Shown one piece after another: positions 35,797 through 43,789 of a stretch of 43,789 nt of DNA; positions within the stretch are counted from its first letter, which is position 1; every line of letters begins with the position of its first letter. The notes beneath the pieces are model-generated. The model saw nothing but the letters and a program-made list of their open reading frames with translations. It had not been told where the DNA came from and made no database searches. The stretch is from positions 1-43,789 of the IMG/VR virus record IMGVR_UViG_3300046520_000168; one strand, given 5' to 3'. The stretch comes from a virus. A program made the translations under genes and the position numbers.

Positions 35797-36165
35797 ATGG
35801 CCTTCTACGACGAAATGGCCGTGATGGCTCTGGAGATGATCACAGAGTTCGGCCAGCCCGTGACCATCCGGGCAACGACGGTCGGAGAGTACGACCCGGA
35901 AAGCGGCACAGCACCGCCCGACACCATCACCGATCAAACCTCTCAAGGCATCCTGCTCGACTTCACCGGGCAAGAATTCCAGAACAACAGCCTCATCAAG
36001 CAGGGCGATAAGAAGCTGAAGATCGCCGCACAGGGGCTTGATTGGGTGCCGGACCTGCTGAACAAGGTCATCGTCCAGGGTCGCACCTGGTCAATCGTTC
36101 CTCCGCTGAAAGAGATCAACCCAGCCGGCACGCCGATTCTTTATGAGCTGCAGGTTCGGTCATGA
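35797..36165 (+). CDS. Head closure / head-tail connector protein
   Basis: 122 aa. Small beta-barrel protein closing the capsid after packaging. ITEFGQPVTIRATTVGEYDP, then QGILLDFTGQEFQNNSLIKQ and GDKKLKIAAQGLDWVPDLLN fit the SPP1 gp16/HK97 gp9-type stopper proteins. Position between the adaptor and the gp10-like neck protein agrees. GGAG precedes the ATG. Stop overlaps the next ATG. Confidence 0.8.
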   Translation: MAFYDEMAVMALEMITEFGQPVTIRATTVGEYDPESGTAPPDTITDQTSQGILLDFTGQEFQNNSLIKQGDKKLKIAAQGLDWVPDLLNKVIVQGRTWSIVPPLKEINPAGTPILYELQVRS

Positions 36166-36815
36166 GCAAATACTCAGGCCTCAACGGCAGCTTCGCCGAG
36201 AACATCCGTCAGTTTGCCGAGCAGGCCAAGTCTGGGCTCGACACCACCTTCCGCGAAATCGTGGTCGAAATCGGCAGCAGCGTTATCCGAATGTCGCCGG
36301 TAGGCAACCCCGAGATTTGGGCCGCCAACGTAACGCACCGACAGGGCAATGCCGCGGCGGCTGATGCCTACGATTTCAAGGTGGCCGTGCGCAATACGGG
36401 CATCAACCTGACTGACAGTAATTTCACCAAGGCCGGCAAGCTGAAACGCGGTGTGAAGTACGCCAAGCCCCTGACCAAGACCGAGCGCGACCAGAACTTC
36501 AATGTGAACGGCCTGGTCGCGGGCAAAGACTATGTCGGCGGGCGGTTCCGCGGGAACTGGCAGTTCTCAATCGATTCTCCGGCCGACGGCGCGCTTGACC
36601 AGATCGACCCCTCGGGCAATGTGTCCATCGCAGTGTTGAGGACTCAGGTTCAGTCGCTGACCATCGGCCAGACGGCGTACCTGGTGAATAACCTGCCGTA
36701 CGCGGTGCCGCTTGAATACGGGCATTCGAAACAGGCTCCCGGTGGCATGGTTCGAATAACCCTGGCCCGTTTCCAACAGATCGTCGATGAAGCCATCAGG
36801 AACAACCAGGTATGA
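36162..36815 (+). CDS. Neck/tail completion protein (HK97 gp10-like)
   Basis: 217 aa, longer than most gp10-like proteins (120-170). Helical start QFAEQAKSGLDTTFREIVVE, then VIRMSPVGNPEIW, FRGNWQFSID and the end PYAVPLEYGHSKQAPGGMVR with ITLARFQQIVDEAI, the signature of this family (SPVxTGxxxxNW...YAxxLExGxSxQAP...). Joins head to tail. It contains an insertion at about 60-115 (AAAADAYDFKVAVRNTGINL). Overlapping starts and stops on both sides. Confidence 0.85.
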   Translation: MSKYSGLNGSFAENIRQFAEQAKSGLDTTFREIVVEIGSSVIRMSPVGNPEIWAANVTHRQGNAAAADAYDFKVAVRNTGINLTDSNFTKAGKLKRGVKYAKPLTKTERDQNFNVNGLVAGKDYVGGRFRGNWQFSIDSPADGALDQIDPSGNVSIAVLRTQVQSLTIGQTAYLVNNLPYAVPLEYGHSKQAPGGMVRITLARFQQIVDEAIRNNQV

Positions 36816-37228
36816 GCCACAACATCATCGCTTCGATCTACGAGGCCAAGCTGATTGCCTGGGCGAAGACGCTGCCGGTGCCGCTGAAGGTCGTCGTCGA
36901 AAATGAAGCCTATACGCCTGTCGACAGCGCCACTTACCTGAAAGCCTTCACGCTGCCCGGCGACACCGCAAGCATCACGCTCGGCGGCGACCACAAACTG
37001 TACACCGGCGTGTTTCAGGTCAGCATCGTGACGCCGTCCGGCAAATACCGCGGCGCGGCCGGCGCGTTGGCTGACCAGATCTCCGCGCTTTTCCCGCTGT
37101 ATGAGCGAAACACGAAGGGCGCGCTGACGGTGGTGACCATGAGTCCAGTCGACCCAGGCCCTGGCATACCCGACGACACTACGTTCACCGTGCCTGTGTC
37201 GTTCATGTACCGAGCTGACACCAACTAA
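36812..37228 (+). CDS. Tail terminator protein (lambda gpU-like)
   Basis: 138 aa. Caps the tail tube and sets the head-attachment end. The start IIASIYEAKLIAWAKTLPVP, then YTGVFQVSIVTPSGKYRGAA, GALADQISALFP and a final strand FTVPVSFMYRADTN correspond to the DUF4128/gpU-type fold. Position before the tail tube gene agrees. A terminator follows 23 bases later. Confidence 0.82.
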   Translation: MSHNIIASIYEAKLIAWAKTLPVPLKVVVENEAYTPVDSATYLKAFTLPGDTASITLGGDHKLYTGVFQVSIVTPSGKYRGAAGALADQISALFPLYERNTKGALTVVTMSPVDPGPGIPDDTTFTVPVSFMYRADTN

Positions 37229-37250
37229 TCCGCCCATTGGGCAAACCCAG

Positions 37251-37275
37251 AACCCGCCATTGAGCGGGTTTTGTC
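37251..37275 (+). terminator. Terminator within the tail operon
   Basis: AACCCGC-CATTGA-GCGGGTTTTGTC, 7-bp stem. It separates the head-tail joining genes from the highly expressed tail tube gene. Late antitermination would allow read-through. Confidence 0.75.
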
Positions 37276-37298
37276 ATTTCTGAAAAGAGGAAACACCA

Positions 37299-37946
37299 AT
37301 GGCCGTTTTTCTACCCAATGGCTCGACTGCCGCTATCGCTGCCTCGTATGACGCGCCGATTATTTTCACCGCGATCACCAATGCTGTCGAAGCTGTTGTG
37401 TCGTCGGCGGGTCACGACCTTGAGGCTGGAGACTTTGTTGAAGTCACTTCTGGTTGGGCTCGCCTGACAAATCGCGTTGCGCGCGTTAAGACCGCGACCA
37501 CTGACTCGTTCGTACTTGAGTCGGTCAACACGCTCAATGCCGCGCGCTTCATCGCTGGTGCGGGCGGTGGTTCGGTGCGGAAAATTCTGACCTGGGTGCC
37601 TATCAGCCAAGTAACCGAGTCGAGCAAGTCCGGCGGCGAGCAACAGAACGCCACGTACTCGTTCCTCGAGGAGGACGATGAGCACCAGATCCCAACGTCC
37701 AAGTCTGCGCTGTCGTTCACGCTGACCATGGCCGATGACCCAGCACTTCCACACAACGACGTGCTGCTGGAAGCTGACGACGACAAAAAGCCGCGGGCGG
37801 TCCGTGTGAACCTCGCCTCTGGTGGCGTCATTGCCTACAACGCTTACGCGTCGTTTGACAATGTGCCGTCCATGACCAAGAACAACATCATGGCCGTCAC
37901 CGCCGTGTTCGCTGTGGTCGCAAAATTCATCCGCTACGCCGCGTAA
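37299..37946 (+). CDS. Major tail (tube) protein
   Basis: 215 aa. Polymerises into the tail tube. N-terminal LPNGSTAAIAASYDAPIIF, a beta-rich body (GDFVEVTSGWARLTNRVARV), then SVRKILTWVPISQVTESSKS and a C-terminal AYASFDNVPSMTKNNIMAVT (a typical tube-protein end with a NNI/NxxL motif). GAGGAAAC precedes the ATG. No obvious Ig-like extra domain; compact form of the family. Confidence 0.88.
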   Translation: MAVFLPNGSTAAIAASYDAPIIFTAITNAVEAVVSSAGHDLEAGDFVEVTSGWARLTNRVARVKTATTDSFVLESVNTLNAARFIAGAGGGSVRKILTWVPISQVTESSKSGGEQQNATYSFLEEDDEHQIPTSKSALSFTLTMADDPALPHNDVLLEADDDKKPRAVRVNLASGGVIAYNAYASFDNVPSMTKNNIMAVTAVFAVVAKFIRYAA

Positions 37947-37955
37947 GGGGGATTA

Positions 37956-38333
37956 ATGGTCAAGTTTAAATTGATCCAGAACCCCACCTTCAAAGCAGAC
38001 GTGATGCTACCCACCATCGGCGGCGATCCTGTGAAGGTGGGGTTCGAGTTCAAGTACCGCGACCGTGTCGAGTTGGCGACCCTCTATGCCGGCTGGGGTG
38101 AGCGGCATAAGGCACTGGGGGAAAAGTCCGAAGAAGCGGGGCTGGAGAAATTCACCGGCCTGCTGATTGAACTTCAGGTAGAGCAACTCAAGGCGATTGT
38201 CGTGGGCTGGGATGTCGATGAAGACTTCACCGACGAAAACCTTCGCATCTTGGTCAGTTCGATCAGCGCCACCCCTAGCGCAGTGTTGGCGGCCTACTCC
38301 GAGGCATACAGCAAGGCTCGCCTGGGAAACTAA
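37956..38333 (+). CDS. Tail assembly chaperone G
   Basis: 125 aa. First of the two overlapping chaperone forms that coat the tape measure protein during tail assembly. FKLIQNPTFKADVMLPTIGG, then EKFTGLLIELQVEQLKAIVV and VSSISATPSAVLAAYSEAYS are helical, in line with lambda gpG-like proteins. The last two codons, GGA AAC, form with the preceding G the slippery heptamer GGGAAAC directly before the stop, so part of the ribosomes produce the longer GT form. Confidence 0.85.
   Translation: MVKFKLIQNPTFKADVMLPTIGGDPVKVGFEFKYRDRVELATLYAGWGERHKALGEKSEEAGLEKFTGLLIELQVEQLKAIVVGWDVDEDFTDENLRILVSSISATPSAVLAAYSEAYSKARLGN
38324..38330 (+). promoter_or_regulatory. Programmed -1 frameshift site GGGAAAC
   Basis: G GGA AAC in the zero frame, directly before the TAA of the G protein (38331). 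Both tRNAs can re-pair one base back on GGG and AAA. Reading then continues CTA ATA AGC... for 104 codons to the TGA at 38644, with no in-frame start upstream. Lambda uses the near-identical GGGAAAG for gpG/gpGT. Confidence 0.9.
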
Positions 38334-38644
38334 TAAGCGTCGCGCGCGCCCTCTATCAGCCGACCATCCAAGGCCAGGATGCTTTCGGGTTTTCGGCTGA
38401 AGACTATGGCGACGAGGCCGAAGTCTGGCCGGACACCTGGCCAGCGTTCCAAGTCTTCGAGGCAATGAGCACCCAGTGGCGTACAGGTGCGTGTGGCGCT
38501 ACCGGTTTGGATTACACGTCAATTCGCGATGTCGCGGGCTTCCTCGGTTTAACCCGGGCTCAGGCCACCGACATTTTCCCGGATATCCGCATCATGGAAG
38601 CCGAAGCCCTGCGGGTGATGGCGGAACAGAGGGACAGTAAATGA
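38330..38644 (+). CDS. T domain of the tail chaperone GT (made by frameshift, DUF1799-like)
   Basis: 104 residues fused to the 125 of G by -1 slippage, giving about 229 aa. Translation after the slip is LISVARALYQPTIQGQDAFG, then YGDEAEVWPDTWPAFQVFEA, DYTSIRDVAGFLGLTRAQAT and EALRVMAEQRDSK. The EVWPDxWPAxxVF...QWR and VAGFLGL blocks match the DUF1799 family that follows gpG-type chaperones in Pseudomonas phages. The T part binds the tape measure. There is no ATG, GTG or TTG early in this frame, and the TGA overlaps the tape measure ATG. Confidence 0.88.
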   Translation, partial: LISVARALYQPTIQGQDAFGFSAEDYGDEAEVWPDTWPAFQVFEAMSTQWRTGACGATGLDYTSIRDVAGFLGLTRAQATDIFPDIRIMEAEALRVMAEQRDSK

Positions 38645-41600
38645 GCACCAACTTCGCGTCACTGGGCATTGAGGTCAATTCGTCGCAGGCGGTTAAAGCC
38701 GCTGACGATTTGGACAAGCTGGTCGATTCCGCTGTTGATGCCGAAAAGGCTATCGCCGATCTCGGCAAGACCGGGGCCGAGCTAGCCGACACTGGCAAGA
38801 AGATCGTTCAGGCCGAGCGTGAAGTTGCTCAGGAGATCGACAAGTCCACTGGCGCTACACAGCGTCAGTCCGAGGCAAGGCGAAAATCAGGTGCAAGCGC
38901 GACCAGTGAAATCGCCATCATCAGCCAACTTGAAAAGGCGATGTCCGGCAACATCGGCAGCATCGAGCAACTGGTTCAAGCGGAAGGGTTGCTGGAACGT
39001 GCGCGCAAGGGTGGCCTGGTCACTGTCGAGCAGCAAGAGGCCTATCAGGAACGCCTCGGCAAATCCTACGACAAGATCGAAAAAGCCGAAGCCAAGGAAG
39101 TTGCGCAGAAACAGCGCCTGATCGACGCGGAAAACCGCCAGATTGAAGCGCTGAAGCGCACAGTCAACGGCATCGACCCCGTGACCGCGAAGCTGGGCAA
39201 GTTGGAGGTGCAGGAAAGGGCGCTCGAAGCGCTCAGGAACAGCGGGGCGATCTCGTCCGAGCGTTACGCGGAAGCCCTCGCCAAAATCGGCAAAGACCGG
39301 GCCGGACTGACCGCGACAGAAACTGCATTCGAGAAGCTGAAGCTCGGCACCCGCCAGGCTCAAGAAAACGTCATGCAGCTCACCAACGCGCTGTCGTCCG
39401 GCGATCTGGGCAGCGGAGCGAGGGCCATTGCTCAGCTTGGCGCCGGCGCTGGGGCGTCAGCCAAAAGCATGGCGGCTTTGCTGCTACCGGTGGGCCTTCT
39501 CACCGGCGTCATTGGCGGGCTCGGTTACGCCTACTTCGATGCAATGAAGCAGGCCCGGGAGTTCAACGCCGCAATCAATGGTGGTTCGAACGACGCCGGT
39601 CAGAGCATTGCCAACCTCAAGGCTATGAGCGAGTCGGCTGGCGCGTTGACCGGTAATCTCTCCGGTGCACGCGAGGCGGTTGTCGCGCTGGCATCTGGCG
39701 CGGCTAGCAGTGGCGTCCAGATGCAGAACCTGGCGCAGGCGGCGGCTGCCATTGGAGAGGTTACAGGGAAGGGGGCGGGCGATATCGCCAAGTCCTTGGC
39801 CAACGCCGGCGATACTGCGACCGAGGCCGCGGCCAAGATTAGCGACCAATACGGTCTGCTCACCTACGAGCAGTACCAAGTCATCAAGGCGATCGACGAC
39901 CAGGGCGACCATCAACGCGCGCTGGATGTCCTGAGTGAAAGCCTGAACCTATCGGCACAGGAGCGGCTGAAAGCCTACCGTGCCTCACTGTCCGATGTTG
40001 AGCGTGATTGGGACGACATCAAGAGAGCGATTACTGGCGCCTATGGCGCCATTCGCTCGGAGATTTTTCCGGACCTGGCCAAGCAAATCGAGATCACTCA
40101 GCGAGTGCTCGACACTCGCAAGGGTGGCGGTGTTGCTGGTGCGGTATCGAACGGTTTGAGCTCGCTCAATTCGTTCCTAGGGCTGGGTGATGGTGAAAAC
40201 GATGACTCCACCGCAGCGCTGGAGAAGAAGCTTGCCGGGCTCAAGGCGCGGCAGGCGGCGAGCGAAAGTCTCACCGCAATAACAGGCGAAACAACGCACG
40301 CGAACAAAGAGCTGATCGCTGTCCAGAAGGAACTGGACAGGCAGATGGAGGATTTGAATCCGCTTGCAAAGCGTCAGGAAGCCTACAAAAAGCTGAATGA
40401 TCAGTTCACGAAGCTTTATCAGGACTCGGAGAAAACCGGACAGAAATCGCCGCTGCTTAATGGTGTCGATTTCGATGGAAAGAAATTCTCCGGTGGTGCC
40501 TACGAAAAGCTGAAAAAGTCCATCGACGACAAGGATAAGGATCCGAAAGCCGCGGCGGGCAGTGTTGACCTTTCGGGTTTCAACGATGCGAAAAACCAGC
40601 TCACGGCGATTCTGGCCGAATACAGCAACGCCCAAAAGCAACTGGACGCGATGCAGAAGGCCGGGCTTATCTCCCAGGCGGAGTATTCGCAAAAACGTGA
40701 CGGACTGATCGGAAACGAGCGGGACGAAGTAACGGCTGCGTACGAAGCCGAGATTGCGGCGCTGGAGGCCGTGAAGGACAAATCCAGCACCACGGCAGCG
40801 CAGCGCATTCAACTGGACCAGAAGATCGATGACGCACGCACAGCGATGGTCAAGGCGCAGAAGGATGCCGACAGCCAGCAGGAAGTGCTGGCCACCGCCG
40901 AGAAAGGGCGACTCGACAAGCAAACGTACGCAGTCAGCCAATACGTCGCAGCCCTCGGGCAGCAGCAGAAGGCGCTGGCGCTTGCTGGTCAGCGTGCAGT
41001 CAATGGCGTTGGTCAGGGCGATCGGCAGAACGCGCTTTCCAGCGAGCTGAATAGCCAGCAAGACCGGTTTGCGCAGCAGTCGCTCGAACTGGAAAACCAA
41101 CGTTCAGACCCCTCCAGAAACATGGACCCGGAGGAGTTCAAGCAGAAGTCACAGGCGCTCGCAGATGCGAACAAGAAGGCCACGGACCAGATTCGGCAAA
41201 ACTATGCCGACGTCGAAGCAGCACAGGGGGATTGGACCAAAGGCGCGACATCGGCCTGGGCCAATTACCTGGATTCGGCGCGTGATATTGCCGGGCAAAC
41301 ACGGAGCCTTTTCACGAACGCCTTCAGTTCGATGGAAGACTCGATCGTCAACTTCGCCATGACAGGGAAGGCCTCGTTCGGTGACTTCGCAAAATCGATC
41401 TTGGCTGACATGGCGCGTATTGCCACCCGGCAAGCCAGTTCGGCATTGCTCGGCAGTCTCGTCGGCGCAGCTACCAGCTACTTCACCGGCGGTAGCGGCA
41501 CTAACGGGCTCGCTTCGGGCTCTGCCGGTGCTGCTTCGTCGGCCGCAGGGGCGTCGCAGGCTGGATACACCGGCGTCGATTTCTCCGGCTACAGAGCGGC

Positions 41601-41961
41601 CGGCGGGCCTGTGGCGCCTAACTCGCTATACGAGGTCAACGAACTGGGGCCGGAGTTGTACAACGAGGGTGGCAAGTCTTTCCTCATGACCGGCGCCAAT
41701 GGCGGCAGCGTGACACCACTGAATTCAGGTGCAGGGCCAGGTGTTGCGGCGATCAGCAATAGCGGTGGTGGCTCGTCAATCAGCATCAATGCACCGGTCA
41801 GCGTGATCACGCAGGACCGAAGCTCGGAGGGCATGCAGATTGACCAACAGGCGCTTCAGCAGAACCTGCAAATGCAAATGAAGGCAGCGGCTGAAAGAGC
41901 TGTGGCCGATTCATGGCGTGCAGGTGGCGTCAGCTTCCGAAACGTGAATGGGAGAGCCTGA
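38641..41961 (+). CDS. Tape measure protein (lambda gpH-like)
   Basis: 1106 aa. Determines tail length and forms the channel for DNA. Extended coiled coil in residues about 20-230, hydrophobic segment about 270-300 (MAALLLPVGLLTGVIGGLGY), then a helical region with a TMP signature (AGALTGNLSGAREAVVALAS, ERLKAYRASLSDVERDWDDI), a further coiled coil (650-850) and the C-terminal lambda-type domain SMEDSIVNFAMTGKASFGDF, then ADMARIATRQASSALLGSLV with a Gly/Ser-rich end. Overlaps the GT frame by four bases. Confidence 0.95.
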   Translation: MSTNFASLGIEVNSSQAVKAADDLDKLVDSAVDAEKAIADLGKTGAELADTGKKIVQAEREVAQEIDKSTGATQRQSEARRKSGASATSEIAIISQLEKAMSGNIGSIEQLVQAEGLLERARKGGLVTVEQQEAYQERLGKSYDKIEKAEAKEVAQKQRLIDAENRQIEALKRTVNGIDPVTAKLGKLEVQERALEALRNSGAISSERYAEALAKIGKDRAGLTATETAFEKLKLGTRQAQENVMQLTNALSSGDLGSGARAIAQLGAGAGASAKSMAALLLPVGLLTGVIGGLGYAYFDAMKQAREFNAAINGGSNDAGQSIANLKAMSESAGALTGNLSGAREAVVALASGAASSGVQMQNLAQAAAAIGEVTGKGAGDIAKSLANAGDTATEAAAKISDQYGLLTYEQYQVIKAIDDQGDHQRALDVLSESLNLSAQERLKAYRASLSDVERDWDDIKRAITGAYGAIRSEIFPDLAKQIEITQRVLDTRKGGGVAGAVSNGLSSLNSFLGLGDGENDDSTAALEKKLAGLKARQAASESLTAITGETTHANKELIAVQKELDRQMEDLNPLAKRQEAYKKLNDQFTKLYQDSEKTGQKSPLLNGVDFDGKKFSGGAYEKLKKSIDDKDKDPKAAAGSVDLSGFNDAKNQLTAILAEYSNAQKQLDAMQKAGLISQAEYSQKRDGLIGNERDEVTAAYEAEIAALEAVKDKSSTTAAQRIQLDQKIDDARTAMVKAQKDADSQQEVLATAEKGRLDKQTYAVSQYVAALGQQQKALALAGQRAVNGVGQGDRQNALSSELNSQQDRFAQQSLELENQRSDPSRNMDPEEFKQKSQALADANKKATDQIRQNYADVEAAQGDWTKGATSAWANYLDSARDIAGQTRSLFTNAFSSMEDSIVNFAMTGKASFGDFAKSILADMARIATRQASSALLGSLVGAATSYFTGGSGTNGLASGSAGAASSAAGASQAGYTGVDFSGYRAAGGPVAPNSLYEVNELGPELYNEGGKSFLMTGANGGSVTPLNSGAGPGVAAISNSGGGSSISINAPVSVITQDRSSEGMQIDQQALQQNLQMQMKAAAERAVADSWRAGGVSFRNVNGRA

Positions 41962-42299
41962 TGGCGATCGAGCGCTTCACCTGGCCAACACAAAGCGGCG
42001 ACGCGCCCGATATCACCTATCGGGTGCGCACCGCTCAGTTTGGTGATGGCTACAAGCAAGAGTCCGCTGACGGGCCAAACAACAAAGTGGACTCCTATCC
42101 GATTTCCTACACCGGGCCAAAGACCAAGGTGCAGGAGATCATGGCGTTCTTTGACCGGCATGCCGGCGCCAAGCCGTTTCTATGGACAACCCCTCTCGGT
42201 GAGCTCGGCTTGTTCACCTGTAAAAAACCGGTTCCCACCCCAATGGGCGGGACCGTCTTCAAACTTACGGCCACTTTCGATAGGGCCTTCCAACCATAA
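41961..42299 (+). CDS. Minor tail protein M
   Basis: 112 aa. AIERFTWPTQSGDAPDITYR, then VRTAQFGDGYKQESADGPNN and the end GGTVFKLTATFDRAF match phage tail protein gpM (phage minor tail, PHA-type), which starts the tail tip assembly with L. ATG at 41961 overlaps the tape measure stop by one base (TGATGG). Confidence 0.9.
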   Translation: MAIERFTWPTQSGDAPDITYRVRTAQFGDGYKQESADGPNNKVDSYPISYTGPKTKVQEIMAFFDRHAGAKPFLWTTPLGELGLFTCKKPVPTPMGGTVFKLTATFDRAFQP

Positions 42300-42308
42300 G
42301 GGGCAATC

Positions 42309-43058
42309 ATGCCGCTGATCAGTGACATCCAGGTTCTTCAGCCTGGCAGCGAAGTGCTGCTTTTTGAGTTGGATGGCTCGGACTACGGGGCTGATGTGCT
42401 GTGCTTTCACGGGCATGCCATCCCGCACACACCGGCGGAGCTTATCGCCGCTGGTGACGATGCCGATCAATTGCCCGCGAAGCCGATCTGGTTTCAGGGC
42501 AACGAGTACGGGGCTTGGCCAATGCAGATTGACGGCATCGAGGCCAACGGGGATGGCACCGCAGTCCGGCCGACCTTGTCTGTCGGCAACATCAATGGGC
42601 GTATCACCGCGTTATGTCTGGCCTTCGACGACCTACTCGAGTTCAAACTGACCATGCGTCATACGCTGGGCACGTACCTAGATGCGCAGAACTTCCCGGC
42701 AGGCAACCCAACGGCCGACCCAACCCAAGAGACGATCGAGGTCTGGTACATCGACCAGAAGACGAACGAAGACGGTGAGACGGTAAGTTGGGAGCTGGCC
42801 AGTCCGGGCGACGTCGGCGGTGAGTCCATCGGCAGACAGGCCACGACCCTGTGTCACTGGGCGCTGACGGGTGGCTATAGAGGGCCGAACTGCCAATACA
42901 CCGGCCCATATTTCGACATGGACGGTAATCCTACGGATGACCCCGAAAAGGATCGGTGCAACGCTCTCCTTACGACTGGGTGCGAATGTCGGTTTGGGAA
43001 GGGTAACCCTCTTAGCCACGGAGGCTTCCCCGCTGTCTCTCTCATCGCTCGGAGCTGA
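42309..43058 (+). CDS. Minor tail protein L
   Basis: 249 aa. Tail-tip protein binding an iron-sulphur cluster in lambda. The four cysteines are present: LCHWALTGGYRGPNCQYTG (two) and DRCNALLTTGCECRFG (two to three), and the central block NINGRITALCLAFDDLLEFK fits the family. Begins LISDIQVLQPGSEVLLFELD. Ends 3 bases before K. GGGGC precedes the ATG. Confidence 0.92.
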   Translation: MPLISDIQVLQPGSEVLLFELDGSDYGADVLCFHGHAIPHTPAELIAAGDDADQLPAKPIWFQGNEYGAWPMQIDGIEANGDGTAVRPTLSVGNINGRITALCLAFDDLLEFKLTMRHTLGTYLDAQNFPAGNPTADPTQETIEVWYIDQKTNEDGETVSWELASPGDVGGESIGRQATTLCHWALTGGYRGPNCQYTGPYFDMDGNPTDDPEKDRCNALLTTGCECRFGKGNPLSHGGFPAVSLIARS

Positions 43059-43060
43059 CC

Positions 43061-43789
43061 ATGCGCAAACACATTTTGAGCGCCATTCAGGCGCATGCGG
43101 CAGCCGAGTACCCGAAGGAATGCTGCGGTCTGCTGTTGGCTATCGGTCGCAAGCAGCAATACTTTCCATGTCGCAATATCGCCAGCGAGCCAAACGAAGA
43201 GTTCCGGATTGATCCCGAGCAATACGCGGCGGCCGAGGATATCGGCGAAGTCATTGGCGTTGTTCACTCCCATCCGGACGCAACCAGCCGACCTTCACCG
43301 CGGGATCTAGCCATGTGCGAGGCGACCGAGTTGCCCTGGCATATTCTCAGTTGGCCTGAGGGGGACTTGCGAACAGTCATGCCAACTGGCGATGTGCCGC
43401 TGTTGAAGCGTCCATTCGTTCACGGTGCTTGGGATTGCTGGCAGGTCTGCGCTGATTGGTATAAACGCGAGTGGGGACTGGAGTTCGAAACCTTCAAACG
43501 CGCCGATGGCTGGTGGGAGAGCAAGGACAACACCAGCCTGTACGAGGCGTACTACGAGGCCGCCGGCTTCTACAAGGTCGATCAGCCGCAGCGTGGCGAC
43601 ATGATCGTGATGGACGTGGGGCGGACGATTCATCCAAACCACGCTGGGATATTCCTCGGCGGTGATCCGTCGATGCCTAGGGAGGATGTTATGACCTTTG
43701 GCCCCGGTCCTTTTCTGCTGCATCACCTATATGGTAGGCCCTCCGAAATTATCATTTTCGGAGGGCCGTGGCTCGACCGGACGCGCCTG
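43061..43789 (+). CDS. Tail assembly protein K: JAMM plus NlpC/P60 (3' end cut by window)
   Basis: 243 codons are visible and the frame runs off the window. N-terminal JAB/JAMM metalloprotease domain with HSHPDATSRPSPRD (His69, His71, Ser79, Asp82) followed by an NlpC/P60 peptidase domain: catalytic Cys126 in GAWDCWQV and His in HPNHAGIFLG (about 205). In lambda, K acts in tail-tip assembly and may cut host peptidoglycan during entry. GGAG is six bases before the ATG. The end contains an unusually strong hairpin (43,737-43,767). Confidence 0.93.
   Translation, partial: MRKHILSAIQAHAAAEYPKECCGLLLAIGRKQQYFPCRNIASEPNEEFRIDPEQYAAAEDIGEVIGVVHSHPDATSRPSPRDLAMCEATELPWHILSWPEGDLRTVMPTGDVPLLKRPFVHGAWDCWQVCADWYKREWGLEFETFKRADGWWESKDNTSLYEAYYEAAGFYKVDQPQRGDMIVMDVGRTIHPNHAGIFLGGDPSMPREDVMTFGPGPFLLHHLYGRPSEIIIFGGPWLDRTRL
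43737..43767. repeat. Perfect 12-bp inverted repeat inside gene K
   Basis: GGCCCTCCGAAA and TTTCGGAGGGCC separated by TTATCAT. It codes for GRPSEIIIFGGPW, a sequence conserved in K proteins, so part of the symmetry may be coincidental, but codon choice makes the two arms perfect. It would form a stable mRNA hairpin with a seven-base loop. Confidence 0.8.

Noticed and set aside
40177-41100. Long leftward frame opposite the tape measure gene
   Set aside because: Mirror of the coiled-coil codons of the tape measure; Leu/Arg/Val-rich with no ribosome-binding site.
1-43789. CRISPR arrays, tRNA genes and insertion sequences
   Set aside because: No regularly spaced repeat series, no cloverleaf with CCA-ready acceptor and TTCGA-type arm, and no transposase or terminal inverted repeats were found on reading.

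Overview
The window is a large part of a temperate, long-tailed (lambda-like, siphovirus-type) prophage, almost certainly integrated in a Pseudomonas genome. Support for the host genus comes from the moderately high GC of the core genes, the DUF1654-type gene beside the immunity region and the overall style of the small early genes; this is inference, since no bacterial core gene is present. The left edge cuts the integrase just before its stop codon and the right edge cuts the tail assembly protein gpK, so both attachment sites, the tail tip, fibres and probably the endolysin lie outside.

Layout. 1-13,762: a leftward early operon, read right to left from a recognisable PL promoter/operator, through a boxA antitermination element, small zinc and membrane proteins, a coiled-coil protein, RecT and a YqaJ/lambda-Exo nuclease, small conserved phage proteins, a C5 cytosine DNA methyltransferase, an ASCH-like protein, and finally xis and int. 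This operon is interrupted by five rightward, mostly AT-rich cassettes (2,924-3,775; 4,336-4,961; 5,188-5,469; 6,443-7,228; 12,222-13,136) that look like morons. A decayed second C5 methyltransferase lies at 3,790-4,169. 13,734-18,867: immunity region, with OL/PL, a single LexA-box-controlled gene, a lipoprotein, a two-gene DUF1828-type module lying downstream of cI in the position of lambda rexAB, the CI repressor, OR/PR and Cro. 19,110-24,060: rightward early operon with a conserved unknown, a Bro-N antirepressor, a replication initiator with a possible internal origin, a DnaC-like loader, NinB, NinG and a Q-position protein.

24,061-26,444: candidate late promoter followed by terminators, a secreted small protein, holin, and leftward accessory genes. 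26,521-43,789: rightward morphogenesis operon: TerS, TerL, DUF4055 portal, SPP1 gp7/Mu F-like head protein, scaffold, major capsid, connectors, neck and tail-terminator proteins, tail tube, chaperones G and GT joined by a GGGAAAC programmed -1 frameshift, tape measure, and tail-tip proteins M, L and K. Two morons with their own candidate promoters interrupt this operon (31,145-31,810 and 34,876-35,769).

How it may work together. CI represses PL and PR through 13-bp operators (consensus TAACCGGCGGTTA). In the lysogen the cI transcript may also carry the DUF1828-type pair, and the separately promoted accessory genes would add surface or exclusion functions. On DNA damage, the LexA-controlled gene and the Bro-N protein are candidates for helping inactivate repression. 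Leftward and rightward early transcription then supplies recombination and replication, and the Q-position protein is expected to switch on lysis and morphogenesis through the terminators after 24,140. The most promising uncharacterised systems are the rexAB-position pair, the amphipathic-repeat membrane moron and the single-gene moron in the head operon.
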